Shown here piece by piece: positions 10,397 to 20,900 of a stretch of 64,000 nt of DNA. Position 1 is the first letter of the stretch; each line of letters opens with the position of its first letter. The stretch is from Limnomonas spitsbergensis. Taxonomy: Eukaryota > Chlorophyta > Chlorophyceae > Chlamydomonadales. The notes under the pieces are model-generated. The model was not told the origin of the DNA. It did not search any database and was given only the letters and a program-made list of their open reading frames with translations. The DNA lies in contig JAYJMM010000114.1 of the NCBI GenBank assembly GCA_037349105.1, forward strand, positions 1,240,001 to 1,304,000. Direction: 5' to 3'. Both the position numbers and the translations under genes were made by a program.

Positions 10397-13300
10397 ATGC
10401 CTGTGGAAATGACAGGCGTAGAGCTGAACCCCGATAGGCACCAGCACCCTGACGTCCAACGGAAGAGTGGGCGTCTGAGGGGGCTGGAGCCGGGTGTAGA
10501 CCTAAAAAATGCTAGTGCTGAGATTGTAGCAGAGGCCCTGTTGATGGCGGAAAAGCTGGCAGGGCCAGTGGAACCGCCTGCAGAGGACTGCAGGGTACCT
10601 GAGCCGGGCCGCGTACCACCCAGAGGGGCAGGGGCGCAGGCAGATGGGGCAGTACTAGTAACACGAAAAGGCATTGGTCGAGGGGGTCCATTGCCCGCTG
10701 GTTCCGACAGCAGTCTGAATTTCGAGCAGGGGCAGACTCAAGCAGGGACCCCAGAGCTGATCTTGGATCAAGCAACGGAAGCATCCCAGAGCTGTGACAC
10801 GCGACAGAGCAGTGAACCTGAGGCCGAGCTGCAGCAGAGCCTGCCCAGGATGGCGAGTGTTGCACAGCGGGTTGAAAAAGAACCCAGCCAACCGGATCTA
10901 AGGGCCAAGGTAGCCGCAGCTTCAGACAAGTTTGCAGGCTGTGATAAAACCGGCACAGACAAACCTCGAATAAAGACAGAGGAAGATGGGGCCAGGAATG
11001 TGCCTGCAGGGGTCAAGCACGAGGAAGCTGAGCCCCAGCCAGCAGCGGGCAGACAGAGCTCGCAGGCAGGCAAGGAAAAGGAGAAACCAGCTGAGCCGGT
11101 AGGGGAGCCTTGGGCTGACCTAATATCTGAGGAAGAACAGCCAGACCCAGTTCAGAAAAAGCAGGAGCAGCCGACTACAGCAGGACTGCGTCCCGTGCAG
11201 CAGCTGCAGCCGCGCAAGGCACTGGTTAGAAGAGGAGCTGGATCCACAGTCTTCGGCACACCGCTGTCCAGTTTTCCACCCAGCTCAAACAGACCTGCAC
11301 AGACATCCAAGGAGGGATCTAGCAGCCAGATGCAAAGAGAGCCAGAGCGCTCCGAGGCTGGGGGAGTAGTGTGCGGCAATGAGGAGTCGGAAGGGCCGAT
11401 TGGTTGGGCAGGAATTGTGCAGTGGGCAACAGACCTGTGGAAGCAAGTGTGCTCCAGGACGTTCTTGCATTTACAGGACCAGGTCACAGCCATTGAGGAG
11501 TTCAAGGCCCATCATCTGCGGGGGTGGGCAACAAAGGCCATGTTGGGTATCCCCCACACAGGGTTGGACAGGGCGATACTGTTAGCCGCCCTTGGACAGG
11601 TATCCAAGGGAAGGGCGGGACACGAAGCAGCCAGGGCTGTTAAAGCCTTCGCAGATGAATGGTGCAACGAGGTCACAGGAGACCAGGAGGAACCTGGATC
11701 AGAGCCAGAGGATGAGGAGGACCAGGCGTGGGAAGGATTTGAAACAGAGGTGCAGCGGCCTGAGGGGCGCAGGGAGGTGCAAAGGTGGCAGCAGCAGGCG
11801 GGAGCCGCGCCAACACCAACACTCAGATCTGCAGCTTTCGAGGTCAGCAGCGAACCCAGCCTCAGAGGACGGCCAAGGGGCAGGGAAGCGCCCAGAGCCA
11901 GCAGTCCAGCCGCCAGCGAAAGGGCGGAATTGACTAGCCGATCACTCGCCAGAATGGCAGAGCAAAGCACAGCAACACGCAGAGCAAGCAGGCAAGAGTC
12001 TTATGAGTTGCTGCGCATAGTCGAGGACAAAGAGAACGCATACCAGGAAACCCAGGTGGATTACATCAAGGAATTCCTGAGGAACAGGCAGTCAGGCGCA
12101 GCAAGGGGAGCCAGGAGGAATGAGCCTGCGGGCAGCGCACGGAGCAGTGGTCCAAAAATACAGGAGGCCAGAGAGGAAACACAGTCTGATTCCTATGCCA
12201 GGAATTACACAGGCGGGACGCAGCCAGGTCGGCAGAGCCAGGAGCCGCCCAGGGGGCAAGCATACTCCAGGGAACAGCCTCACCAGCACAGCCAAGAGCC
12301 GCCCAGAGGACAGGCAGAGGGCAGGGAACAGCCAAGCCAGCAGAACCAGGAGCAAGCCAGGGGACCAGCGGAACACAGCAGAGGAGGGCGGCAGGAATGG
12401 CAAGACCAGGAGCTGCCCAGGGGACAGGCAGAGCCCGGTAGAGCACAGTCTCGAAGGCATGGATCTGACAGCAGACCAGGCAGAAGCGAATCAGAACGTC
12501 CGCCACCCGAAGGAAGTAAAAGCTCGGCAGGCAGAGCGGGCAGGCAGCCATCACGAGACGCTCACGATCAGGATGAGGATTATAACAGACATGACAGGTA
12601 TCATTCAGGCCGCAGCCCATCGAGGGGCGGCAGTGGAGGACCAGGGTCGCGGTCAGAATCAGTAGATTCGGGACCAGGAGGAGCGGACAGACGCAGGTCG
12701 GGGGCCAGACAGGAGTCCAGCGACCAGGAAATGAAAAGGCTCGATCGGGAGCAGGCGAGGGTGAACCTGCAGCTGCAGCAGCAGATGGTACTGCAGCTGG
12801 CAGGGGTAGCCAAGGTCGCCAAGATCCCAGCCATCCAAGGCAACGTACCAGTCCTGGATATGTCACACCCAGGCGCAGTTGCAGCCAGGAAGTATTGCCA
12901 GGCGTGTGGATACTGGGGATCGCACAACAGGTTGGCAATGTCAGATGACCAGCCAGCATTGGCTGTGGTAGCAGGTGAAATAGCTGGATCATGCCAGTCG
13001 CCGTCAGCTATGACGTTGCTGATCAAGTCGCTGGTCAAGCTGTGGGACAGCAAACCGGCCAGCATGAGGCCGCTGATGGCGGCCATCAGGGCAGCGCCCC
13101 ACGCAGGAAACAGAATTGCCAGAGAGGTGGAGCGGATCGGACAGCTGTGGATAGCCCCAGCTGAGGGGCAGGGTTGTGAAGCTTCGCTACTCACTTTGTG
13201 GATCAGGGTGGTCCAGGAGGAGGTGGGAAAGCCAACTTCAGAGGAGAGGACGGCCATCACCAACCTCAGGTTAGGAGTAAAGACTACTCTAGACCCAGAC

Positions 13301-14914
13301 GTCAAGCCAGAGGAGACGGTGGAAGCATTTGCCCACAGAGTGCTGACAACAGCAGAGTTGCTGCAGATCTCAAGGGATGCAGTAGATCACTTCGGCAGAA
13401 GCCACTCGGTCTCGCGCATGTTCCATGACGGACTTCCAGCAGTTGCTAGAGCCAAGCTGAGCAAGTTTGTTATGACGGTGCCAGGGTACCTCAGCATGAG
13501 TGATGAAGACCAAATCGCAGTACTCACGCAGCAGGTGGTGCTGTGGGAGAGGTTTGCCCTGGAAATGGGTGACCTGGGAGGTACCGGCTTCAGGCAGATA
13601 ACCAACAGCGGGTCTGGCCAGGGAGAAGCACAGCCCAACAGGGGCAGAAAAGAGAGAGCAGGACAATGGGAGATGCGGACACGCCTTGACGGAATTATGC
13701 ACCCCGCAGGCGCAGCAGCAGTACCACAGGCGCGGATGGATGGTAAACCCAGAGGAGTTGCATGGGCGGACCAAACGGGGGCGGCACATAGCAGCGCTGA
13801 AGGTGCCTCAGGCGCGGCCAAGGCATGCTACCAGTGTGGTAGCACGACGCACCTAGCCAGGGATTGCAGGGCGCCCAGGGCCAGGGATGAGCGCAGACCT
13901 ATGCCCCTGATTACAGACATCACACCTGGACCGGCCAGACAGCCGCAACAGCAGTATCCGCAGCAACAGCAGTATCCGCAGCAACAGCAGTACCCCCTGC
14001 CGCCAAGGCCGCAGCAGGGACAGGCGGCAGGCAGGCCGTATGACAGGAATCAGAACAACAGACAGTATCCTAGGCCTGGGCCTGGCCAGGGAGGTCAGGC
14101 GCAGCAGGCAGCCCACGTGTCGCACCTCAGCAATGCAACGGGGCAGGCTGAGCCAGAAGGATGGCACCAGACCATGGCAGAGATGCTCAGCGAGTCCGTA
14201 GCACTCATGACGCAGGTTGGGCTGGTACCCAAGCCTGCAGGTTTCAAACAGGCGGTTCATAACGCCCGTCCTAAGTCGTTTCTGCCAGAACCTTTGCAGG
14301 AGGAGGAACCAGTGCCAGGATTCACGGTACAACCCTCCAGGAAGGGAGCAAAGAGGCTGGTATTGAGTAAACTAGCTGACGATATGTCTGACATTCGCCT
14401 ACAGGTGTTCAAGTTGAACGAGCGGCTCTCAGCGCTGTCGTTCACCACGATGCCCATGGGAGGAGACAACACCGGCCACAGGGGTGAGACTAGTAACACC
14501 AGGCCAGAGGGTAGAACAGTGACGGCTGCACCCAAGCTGCAGTATTTCAAAAATGACAGAAGCAACCTGGAGCAGTGTGTGGGACTTATGGTCAATGGGA
14601 AGGTCCTGGTGGCTCAGAAAGCACTTATGGACTCCGCATGCACGTGCCATGTCATCACTGTCAATATTGCAGAGCAATTAGTTGCCATGGGGGCGGAGCT
14701 GGTGCGCACGGACGAGAAGATACGTACCACAGACAATGCAGGGGCAGATCTGTATGGAGTACTGTTCATTTATGTGGTGTATGGATACGGAGGGCCCAAT
14801 GCCATTATGGAGCCCACGGTGGTCAGGGTCGTTAAGACACCACCGGATGCATATGAGCACTTGGTAGGGAACCCAGAGTTTCTCAAGTATAACGGGGTCT
14901 TAGAGGCAGCATGA
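10397..14914 (+). CDS. Gag with zinc knuckle and retropepsin-like domain
   Basis: 1505 codons. The first two thirds are low-complexity, rich in Gln, Arg, Glu and Pro, with repeated SQEPPRGQA-like units at about residues 610-690. A helical capsid-like region lies near 800-1060. A CCHC zinc knuckle (CYQCGSTTHLARDC) is at about 1144, followed by QQQYP repeats. The C-terminal 100 residues carry LMDSACTCHVIT, with Asp1412, resembling a retropepsin active site in which DSA replaces DSG/DTG. The ORF stops at TGA 14912-14914 and pol continues in the same frame. Gag packages the RNA; the protease would cut the polyprotein. The Gag call is firm, the protease call moderate. Confidence 0.85.
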   Translation: MPVEMTGVELNPDRHQHPDVQRKSGRLRGLEPGVDLKNASAEIVAEALLMAEKLAGPVEPPAEDCRVPEPGRVPPRGAGAQADGAVLVTRKGIGRGGPLPAGSDSSLNFEQGQTQAGTPELILDQATEASQSCDTRQSSEPEAELQQSLPRMASVAQRVEKEPSQPDLRAKVAAASDKFAGCDKTGTDKPRIKTEEDGARNVPAGVKHEEAEPQPAAGRQSSQAGKEKEKPAEPVGEPWADLISEEEQPDPVQKKQEQPTTAGLRPVQQLQPRKALVRRGAGSTVFGTPLSSFPPSSNRPAQTSKEGSSSQMQREPERSEAGGVVCGNEESEGPIGWAGIVQWATDLWKQVCSRTFLHLQDQVTAIEEFKAHHLRGWATKAMLGIPHTGLDRAILLAALGQVSKGRAGHEAARAVKAFADEWCNEVTGDQEEPGSEPEDEEDQAWEGFETEVQRPEGRREVQRWQQQAGAAPTPTLRSAAFEVSSEPSLRGRPRGREAPRASSPAASERAELTSRSLARMAEQSTATRRASRQESYELLRIVEDKENAYQETQVDYIKEFLRNRQSGAARGARRNEPAGSARSSGPKIQEAREETQSDSYARNYTGGTQPGRQSQEPPRGQAYSREQPHQHSQEPPRGQAEGREQPSQQNQEQARGPAEHSRGGRQEWQDQELPRGQAEPGRAQSRRHGSDSRPGRSESERPPPEGSKSSAGRAGRQPSRDAHDQDEDYNRHDRYHSGRSPSRGGSGGPGSRSESVDSGPGGADRRRSGARQESSDQEMKRLDREQARVNLQLQQQMVLQLAGVAKVAKIPAIQGNVPVLDMSHPGAVAARKYCQACGYWGSHNRLAMSDDQPALAVVAGEIAGSCQSPSAMTLLIKSLVKLWDSKPASMRPLMAAIRAAPHAGNRIAREVERIGQLWIAPAEGQGCEASLLTLWIRVVQEEVGKPTSEERTAITNLRLGVKTTLDPDVKPEETVEAFAHRVLTTAELLQISRDAVDHFGRSHSVSRMFHDGLPAVARAKLSKFVMTVPGYLSMSDEDQIAVLTQQVVLWERFALEMGDLGGTGFRQITNSGSGQGEAQPNRGRKERAGQWEMRTRLDGIMHPAGAAAVPQARMDGKPRGVAWADQTGAAHSSAEGASGAAKACYQCGSTTHLARDCRAPRARDERRPMPLITDITPGPARQPQQQYPQQQQYPQQQQYPLPPRPQQGQAAGRPYDRNQNNRQYPRPGPGQGGQAQQAAHVSHLSNATGQAEPEGWHQTMAEMLSESVALMTQVGLVPKPAGFKQAVHNARPKSFLPEPLQEEEPVPGFTVQPSRKGAKRLVLSKLADDMSDIRLQVFKLNERLSALSFTTMPMGGDNTGHRGETSNTRPEGRTVTAAPKLQYFKNDRSNLEQCVGLMVNGKVLVAQKALMDSACTCHVITVNIAEQLVAMGAELVRTDEKIRTTDNAGADLYGVLFIYVVYGYGGPNAIMEPTVVRVVKTPPDAYEHLVGNPEFLKYNGVLEAA
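14912..14914 (+). other. Single in-frame TGA between gag and pol
   Basis: gag and pol are in the same frame. No other stop lies between 14914 and the GTG at 14951 that opens the annotated pol frame. Translation past this one TGA would give a polyprotein of about 5,190 residues, so readthrough is the simplest way to express pol. Confidence 0.7.
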
Positions 14915-14950
14915 AGGCTGACCTTACGGCCCAGAGAGGGCCCACAGAGA

Positions 14951-17900
14951 GTGCAAGGGGTCAAGGACCTTACACTGCCACTACTGCGGGCATCTCCGGC
15001 AGGGGGGTACCAGGCAGCAGCAGTGGCATGGGCAGGAATTCAGGGTGGATTCGCAGAAAGAGAGGGGTGGCCAGCTGCAACAGTTGAAACAGAGCACGAA
15101 CCGCTCTTACAGCATTCCATGGCCACACGCGCAGGTGCCGCTATGAGAGCTGGACAGGACGCAGGACCCAGCAACCAGGCAAACCCCAGGCTACAGAGGC
15201 ACAGGCAGGTGCCAGTCGAGGCAGCAGGGGCAGAGGCCGCCGCGCCAACCGCAGAGGAAGTGTCAAGAGCGCGCAGAGCCGTGGAAATCTCTGACATTGA
15301 AAAGAAGGCGGTCAGGGACTTCATGCCAGCATGCCCCGCCTACCCGTGCGCCTTGTGCGGAAAGCCAGACAAGCACTCGGAGGAGGAGTGTGAGAGGAGA
15401 ATTCGGGTCTTTTCGCGGACACCCGAAACAGCGCCTGCGGTGCAGGCAGGGCCGCCTGCAGCGCAGAAGAGGGGATACGGCACAGCTGCAGCCGACAGAG
15501 CTGCACAGGCAAATTCAAAGCGCAGCAGGGGAGAGCAGCAGCAGCAGCAGCAGCAGCTGCAAAAGCAACCGCAGGTGGCAGGGCCTAGTGTGCAGCATGC
15601 CAGCGTCGGCAAGGGTAGGCAGGCGCAACAGCAGCAGTTGCAAGGGAAGCCAGGGGCAGCAAGGGCCCCCGCGCAACCAGCCAGCAACAGCAATGACGAG
15701 GCGCAGGCATCAGAGGAGGAGGCACAGGAAGCGGAGGAGGAGGAAGAATGCAGCGTAGAAAAGGTGCCCAAACCAGGAAACAGCCTACAGGACAGGCACA
15801 TCGGCAGGCTGGCCGGGCAAGTTGACGGGCTGAAAAAGGCTCTAAGATGGAGAGAGCGTCAGATGTGGGCGCAGTCAGCAAGCATCGTGGATTACCTGAA
15901 AGGCCAGCTGGCCGGGTGGAAGTGCATCACGGATGGTCAGCAGGTCATGACCACGGTTCAGCGGGAGTACATCCTGCGGGCAGATGAGCTGAACGGGCTG
16001 CAGGAGGCCCTGGGACTACAGCACTTGGGGGGGCCGCCAAACCACGGGCAGCCGCTCCCATTTGAAACAGACCCAGAGTTGGCGGGGTGCGTCAGGGCAA
16101 TGTTGGCGACTCCGTCCCCGCTACCAGACGTGGACAGCGAGCATTCCGGCATGGAGGAGCCGAAGAAGCGCAGTTCTGCTAGCAGCGACGAGAGCGGCTC
16201 AGGGGACAGAAGGCTAAGGCAGCGCAGCAGAAGCGCGGAGAAATCCATCAGTGAGGGACGCCAAGGGACGGTGCCTACGCCAGCAGCCAGAACCCAGCGG
16301 CAAGGCGCAGGGCGGCGCAGCAACAGTGAGGAGAGAAGCAGGGACCGCAGGCAGCGGTCACCATGCAGGGACCAGCCCAGGGGCAGATCCAGGGAACGGC
16401 ACCATGCTGAGTTTGCCAGGCCTTACAGGCAGGGGCAGGAGCACCAGAGAGGCCCAGGCCCCGGGCCGACAAACAGAACCCTGGCAGAGGGCAGCGGGGC
16501 GGCAGAGCCTAGGCGTCACCTGGGACCGCGCCATGGTGGATTGTGCTTCAAGTGCAATCAGCCGGGGCACTTTGCCAACGAGTGCACCAACCCGGAGCAG
16601 GCCGGGCTGACAGGCGACAGGCCAGGGGCACCCGCAGGCCCGGCGCGGGGCTATGGAACCTGGGGCTCAGGCAGAGGCCAGGGGGTGCCCATAGGGAGCC
16701 GGCGCAGGAACTTCGAGACAGCCATGGGGACTTCCAGCGCAGTGGACTTTCAGCAGGCAGCAGCAGGCCCCAGCGCGTGGCCAGAACCGCCAGCGCGACA
16801 GGAACCACCGGAGGGCGAGCAGCCAAGGTGGGAGGGGACAGGAGGCCACACGTGCTTCATGACAGGCCACATGGAAATTAGCCAGGACAGAGATGCCTAC
16901 CAGGCTGAGGTCAGTCAGGCAGGACCAGTTCAGGTGGCCCCTCAGAGGGTGCCAGAAGGGCAGGTAGCCAGTCAGGTTAACCACTGGGCGATGGCTGTAG
17001 AGGCGTTAGCCATGAACCATTATGGGACTATGCCTGCAGGGTCGGCCAGATCCGTAGCACATGCGTTGGAGTTCTTGAAGGATCTCCAGAGGAGGGGGTG
17101 CCCAGCTCCGTGTGTAGGATGGCCAAATCTGATGCAGAGGTTCCTAGACAGGGAATGGGACAAGTATGATGAGCAGTGGGATGAGTTTGAGAGACGCGAG
17201 CGGGAGGCAGTACCCCAGCACGACGTAGACGGGTGGGATACCGATTCAGGGTCCAACCTTTCAGCAGGCAGATATGAGCCTCAGGAACCCTCGCCCTTGC
17301 ATGAGAGAGAGTTTGGCGTGTTATGTCCAGGTACCCCGGAGGGCAATCAAGACACAGGCAGAGGGGTAGCGGGAGCAGCCGCCGAGACAGAGGAGCCACA
17401 CAGAGCGGGGTCGCGACTCCCAGCGGCCAGAGGGACCGCAGCAGGGAGCCAGCTGGACGCTCGGGCGGGGCCCGTTAGGACCCATAAAGGCACTAGCTCT
17501 CGGTGCAATGCTTGGGGAGGTATCGACGAGGACGGAGAGACGCAGCACAGCAGCGAGAGAGGAGGGAGGTCTGGCGCAAGGGGCGAGGACAGGCAGCTTG
17601 ACCAGTCCTTCAGCAGAGACAGGTCCTACAGCAGAGAACGCATCTACATACAGCCGTTCCCGCAGTCGCTGCCAGCAGGCGAGCCCTTTGTGCAGTACTT
17701 CCGCCTGGGGGAAGAGATGCCAGAGGCGTCCACCTCCGGGGCCATGCTGACTATGCCAGGGGAGTGCAGGGACGGGCCATGTCGGTTGCAGAACCATAGG
17801 CTCCTGGAAGGCGGAGAGCAGACATGTGTTGACAGGGCAGCAGCCATGCAGGCAGTTGCCAGGATGATTTTCCCGTGGGACGCAGTGACAGCTGTCATGC

Positions 17901-20900
17901 TGGGCGCTGCGCTCAAAGGATACATCCTGCCCAGCACAAATATGGCAGATTACATGCAGAGGGGATGGTCGCGGCACCCCATCTATGCATACTGCGTTAG
18001 CGAGATGGTGAGTCTCGCCATTGCAGCAGGCATCACAGCGGTGGATGCAGCATGCTGGGCGCACCCGGACATGCCAGACATTGCGCCAGCCGAGGGGATG
18101 TGGCAGGGCGCGCAGCCAGGATTCATGCGCATGCCGTGGGCGATGGATTGTGTCCGTGAGCTGATGGGGCACCCAGCCCTCAGAGACCGCGCATTTTATG
18201 TGCCAGTCCAAGCCATGGGCGAGTTCGAGAGATTTGTGGAAACAACAGAGCAGGCCCCAGTGAGGGCAGGGCTGTGTCACCCAGGCAGGCCAGGGCGGTG
18301 TGAGGCGACCATAGAGGCGTCCATCGTCATCCCCAGGACGGTCGCAGGACAAGCAGTGCCGTGGGGGCCAGCGCCAGGGGACGCCAGGGCAGCCATTCCA
18401 GTCCAGCAGCTAGTAACTTACTACTATGAGGAGATGGCTGATGAGGAGTTGCCCGTTTCATCGGCATGGATCCACATGCACGCGACTCACGATGATATGC
18501 CAGTCTACCTGTTTGCAAGGCACCAGCAGGACGTGGCAGTCACTAAGTGCGCGTCAGTAGACGAGGCGGAGTTCCATGCCTATACCTACGCTAGGGGAGC
18601 AGACCCGACAGTGTGGACGCTCATGCTAATGGCGCTGCAGAGGGTCCTGCTCCCAGGACAGCGATCAGCGGCCATGCGGCATGTGTGGGGCGTAGAGGAT
18701 CAGTGGGCGCCTACAGAGGTAACAGCCTGTCCAACATGGCCTTACGGACCCCAGCGGTCGCCAGCATCAGGAGCCATGTGGGAAGGAGAGGAAGAGCTGG
18801 CGAGCTCGCCGTTCGCAGTAGAACGCCTGGCAGCATATGTGCACCAGTGGGTGCGTCAGGAGCGGAGGGCGTGGCACGACAACAGGGCCAGCAGCGTGCT
18901 GCCCTATTGGCAGGCTGACGTCATAACGACGCAGTTGTGGAGACAAGCGCACCCAGCAGGGGTGCGCACACTGCACCCTCTGTTCAGAGGAGCAGGGGAA
19001 GTAGGCATCGAGGAGGAGTTGGAGGACTTAAGGAACCAGCCGAGTAGGGGACATGGGCCGGTGGGCCGGCGCGGCGCCTATGCAGAGGAACCCGCGGCTG
19101 CCACCGACGACCCTGTCCAGGATGGGGAGCCAGAATGGACCCAAGCGGCATTTGTAACATTTGGGGCAGCAGCAGCCTCATGGGAGCTGCTGGAGTACGT
19201 GGACGACTTGGGAGCAGCAGCAATGGAAGCCGAGCCTAGGGGACGGGCAGAGCCCCAGGCACCCCTAGACATTGTCAGCACACAGCCCACGGAAGACTCA
19301 GACAGCAGGGCCCCAGAGTGCAGCGACTGCGTTTCAGAGGGTCCACCACCACTGGTTGAGATCACCGAGTCAGATGAGGAGTGGCACGAGGGAGGAGCCA
19401 TGCCCCCGGACCAGGATAGCGTCACCAGAGCAGAGGCTCGGGATGCAGAGGGCAACTATGTGCCAGCAGACAGCGGCCCAGGACCAGGGAGTCCAAGGTA
19501 CGGCATGGTGGGAGAGCTGCCACAGCTGAGGCGCGCGTGGGTGCGCGGCATCTTTCAGGAGCAGGCAGCGATGAAAGAGCGCAGAAGCAGGAGGGCCGCT
19601 ATAGAGCTTGGTAACGGAATCACGCTGGAGGAAGAGGCAAACCAGGTCACAGCGGGGATCAGCCTTCAGCAGGCAGCAGACCAGCGCGCTCGCAGGCCCG
19701 AGGGGGCAGCAGCAGACAAGAAGAGCAACGGGCGCCCAGGATACCCCCAGATCAGCCAGCCAGCACAGACAGCGGCACAGGGGCCTTGGGGTGACCCAGC
19801 AGCGTACAGCACGGGACGCTGGGTTGCAGTGCTCAGGAACTTTGTAGATCAGCTGGACGTGCTACGAAGGCAGGAAATGGGGCAGCAAGAGGCGGGCCAG
19901 GAGGCTAGCCTGCTGTTCCGACTTAAAATGCTACCACAGCCCGATCCGGACCCCAGGATGGGAGGTTACAGCAGGGCGGTCAGGGAGCTACAGGAGGAGC
20001 TGACGGAGAGAGTATCAGCCCTCTACACGGGGAGAGCAGAAGGAGCGGACACCCAACAGCCGTCGGACAGCCTCAGCAGGCAAGCCCAAACCGGCAGGGG
20101 CGAGGACCTCGCCAGCAGGGTTGCGGGCGCGCAGGAAACCATACGACGGAGCTGTGGGCAAGATGAGCCCGCGGGTGCAGGCAGCAGTAAGGCTGTGCAG
20201 CGCGCCAACCACAGGCAGGAGAGAACGGCACAGTGCAGCACAGGACAGATCCCAGGAGCAGGGCCAGAAAGGGCCAGTGCTATTTGGGCTGACACTGCCG
20301 AGTTGCAAGGAAAGAATTCTAAGAAGGCCAGGAGACGCGCAGGAAAGGCGCAGAGGGCGGTCGCGGACAGGAACCGTGGCAGCAGACCAGGAATGGACTG
20401 CCCAGCCCTGCCACTCAGGATCAGCCAGGTAGACCTGGAGATCACGTGGGCCAGAGGACAGCAGCCGCCAGCGCAGAGTGCAGAGCCATGCGTTCAGCCC
20501 GCAGAACAGTTACCGCAGCAACCCATGAGGAAGATGACAGCGTGCAGAGGACTCCTCACCTGTACAGCAATTAAGGGGATCCTGACGGGGACGCTCCAGC
20601 TGATACTGGTGTGGCTCCTGCTGTCGATGTGTGTGCCGGGGGCGCGAGCTACCGAGCAGGGCGTGAGAGGAGGAGGATTTACAGCAGGCCAAGGGGCTTT
20701 TGTGTCTGGAAAGGAGGCAGCAGCAAAGCTGTCGTCTGGATGGTTACGCCCGCAGGCAGTCAGCCCCATGGGGGCCGCCAGCAGGAGGGGTGCATGCAGC
20801 CAGCAGGAGAGATGGCACAGCGGCAACACCACTGGCGGGGAGGAGCTGCCCGCGGAGGACGACCCGCAGGCGGCTGTGGTGATCGACATGTTCCAGCCAG

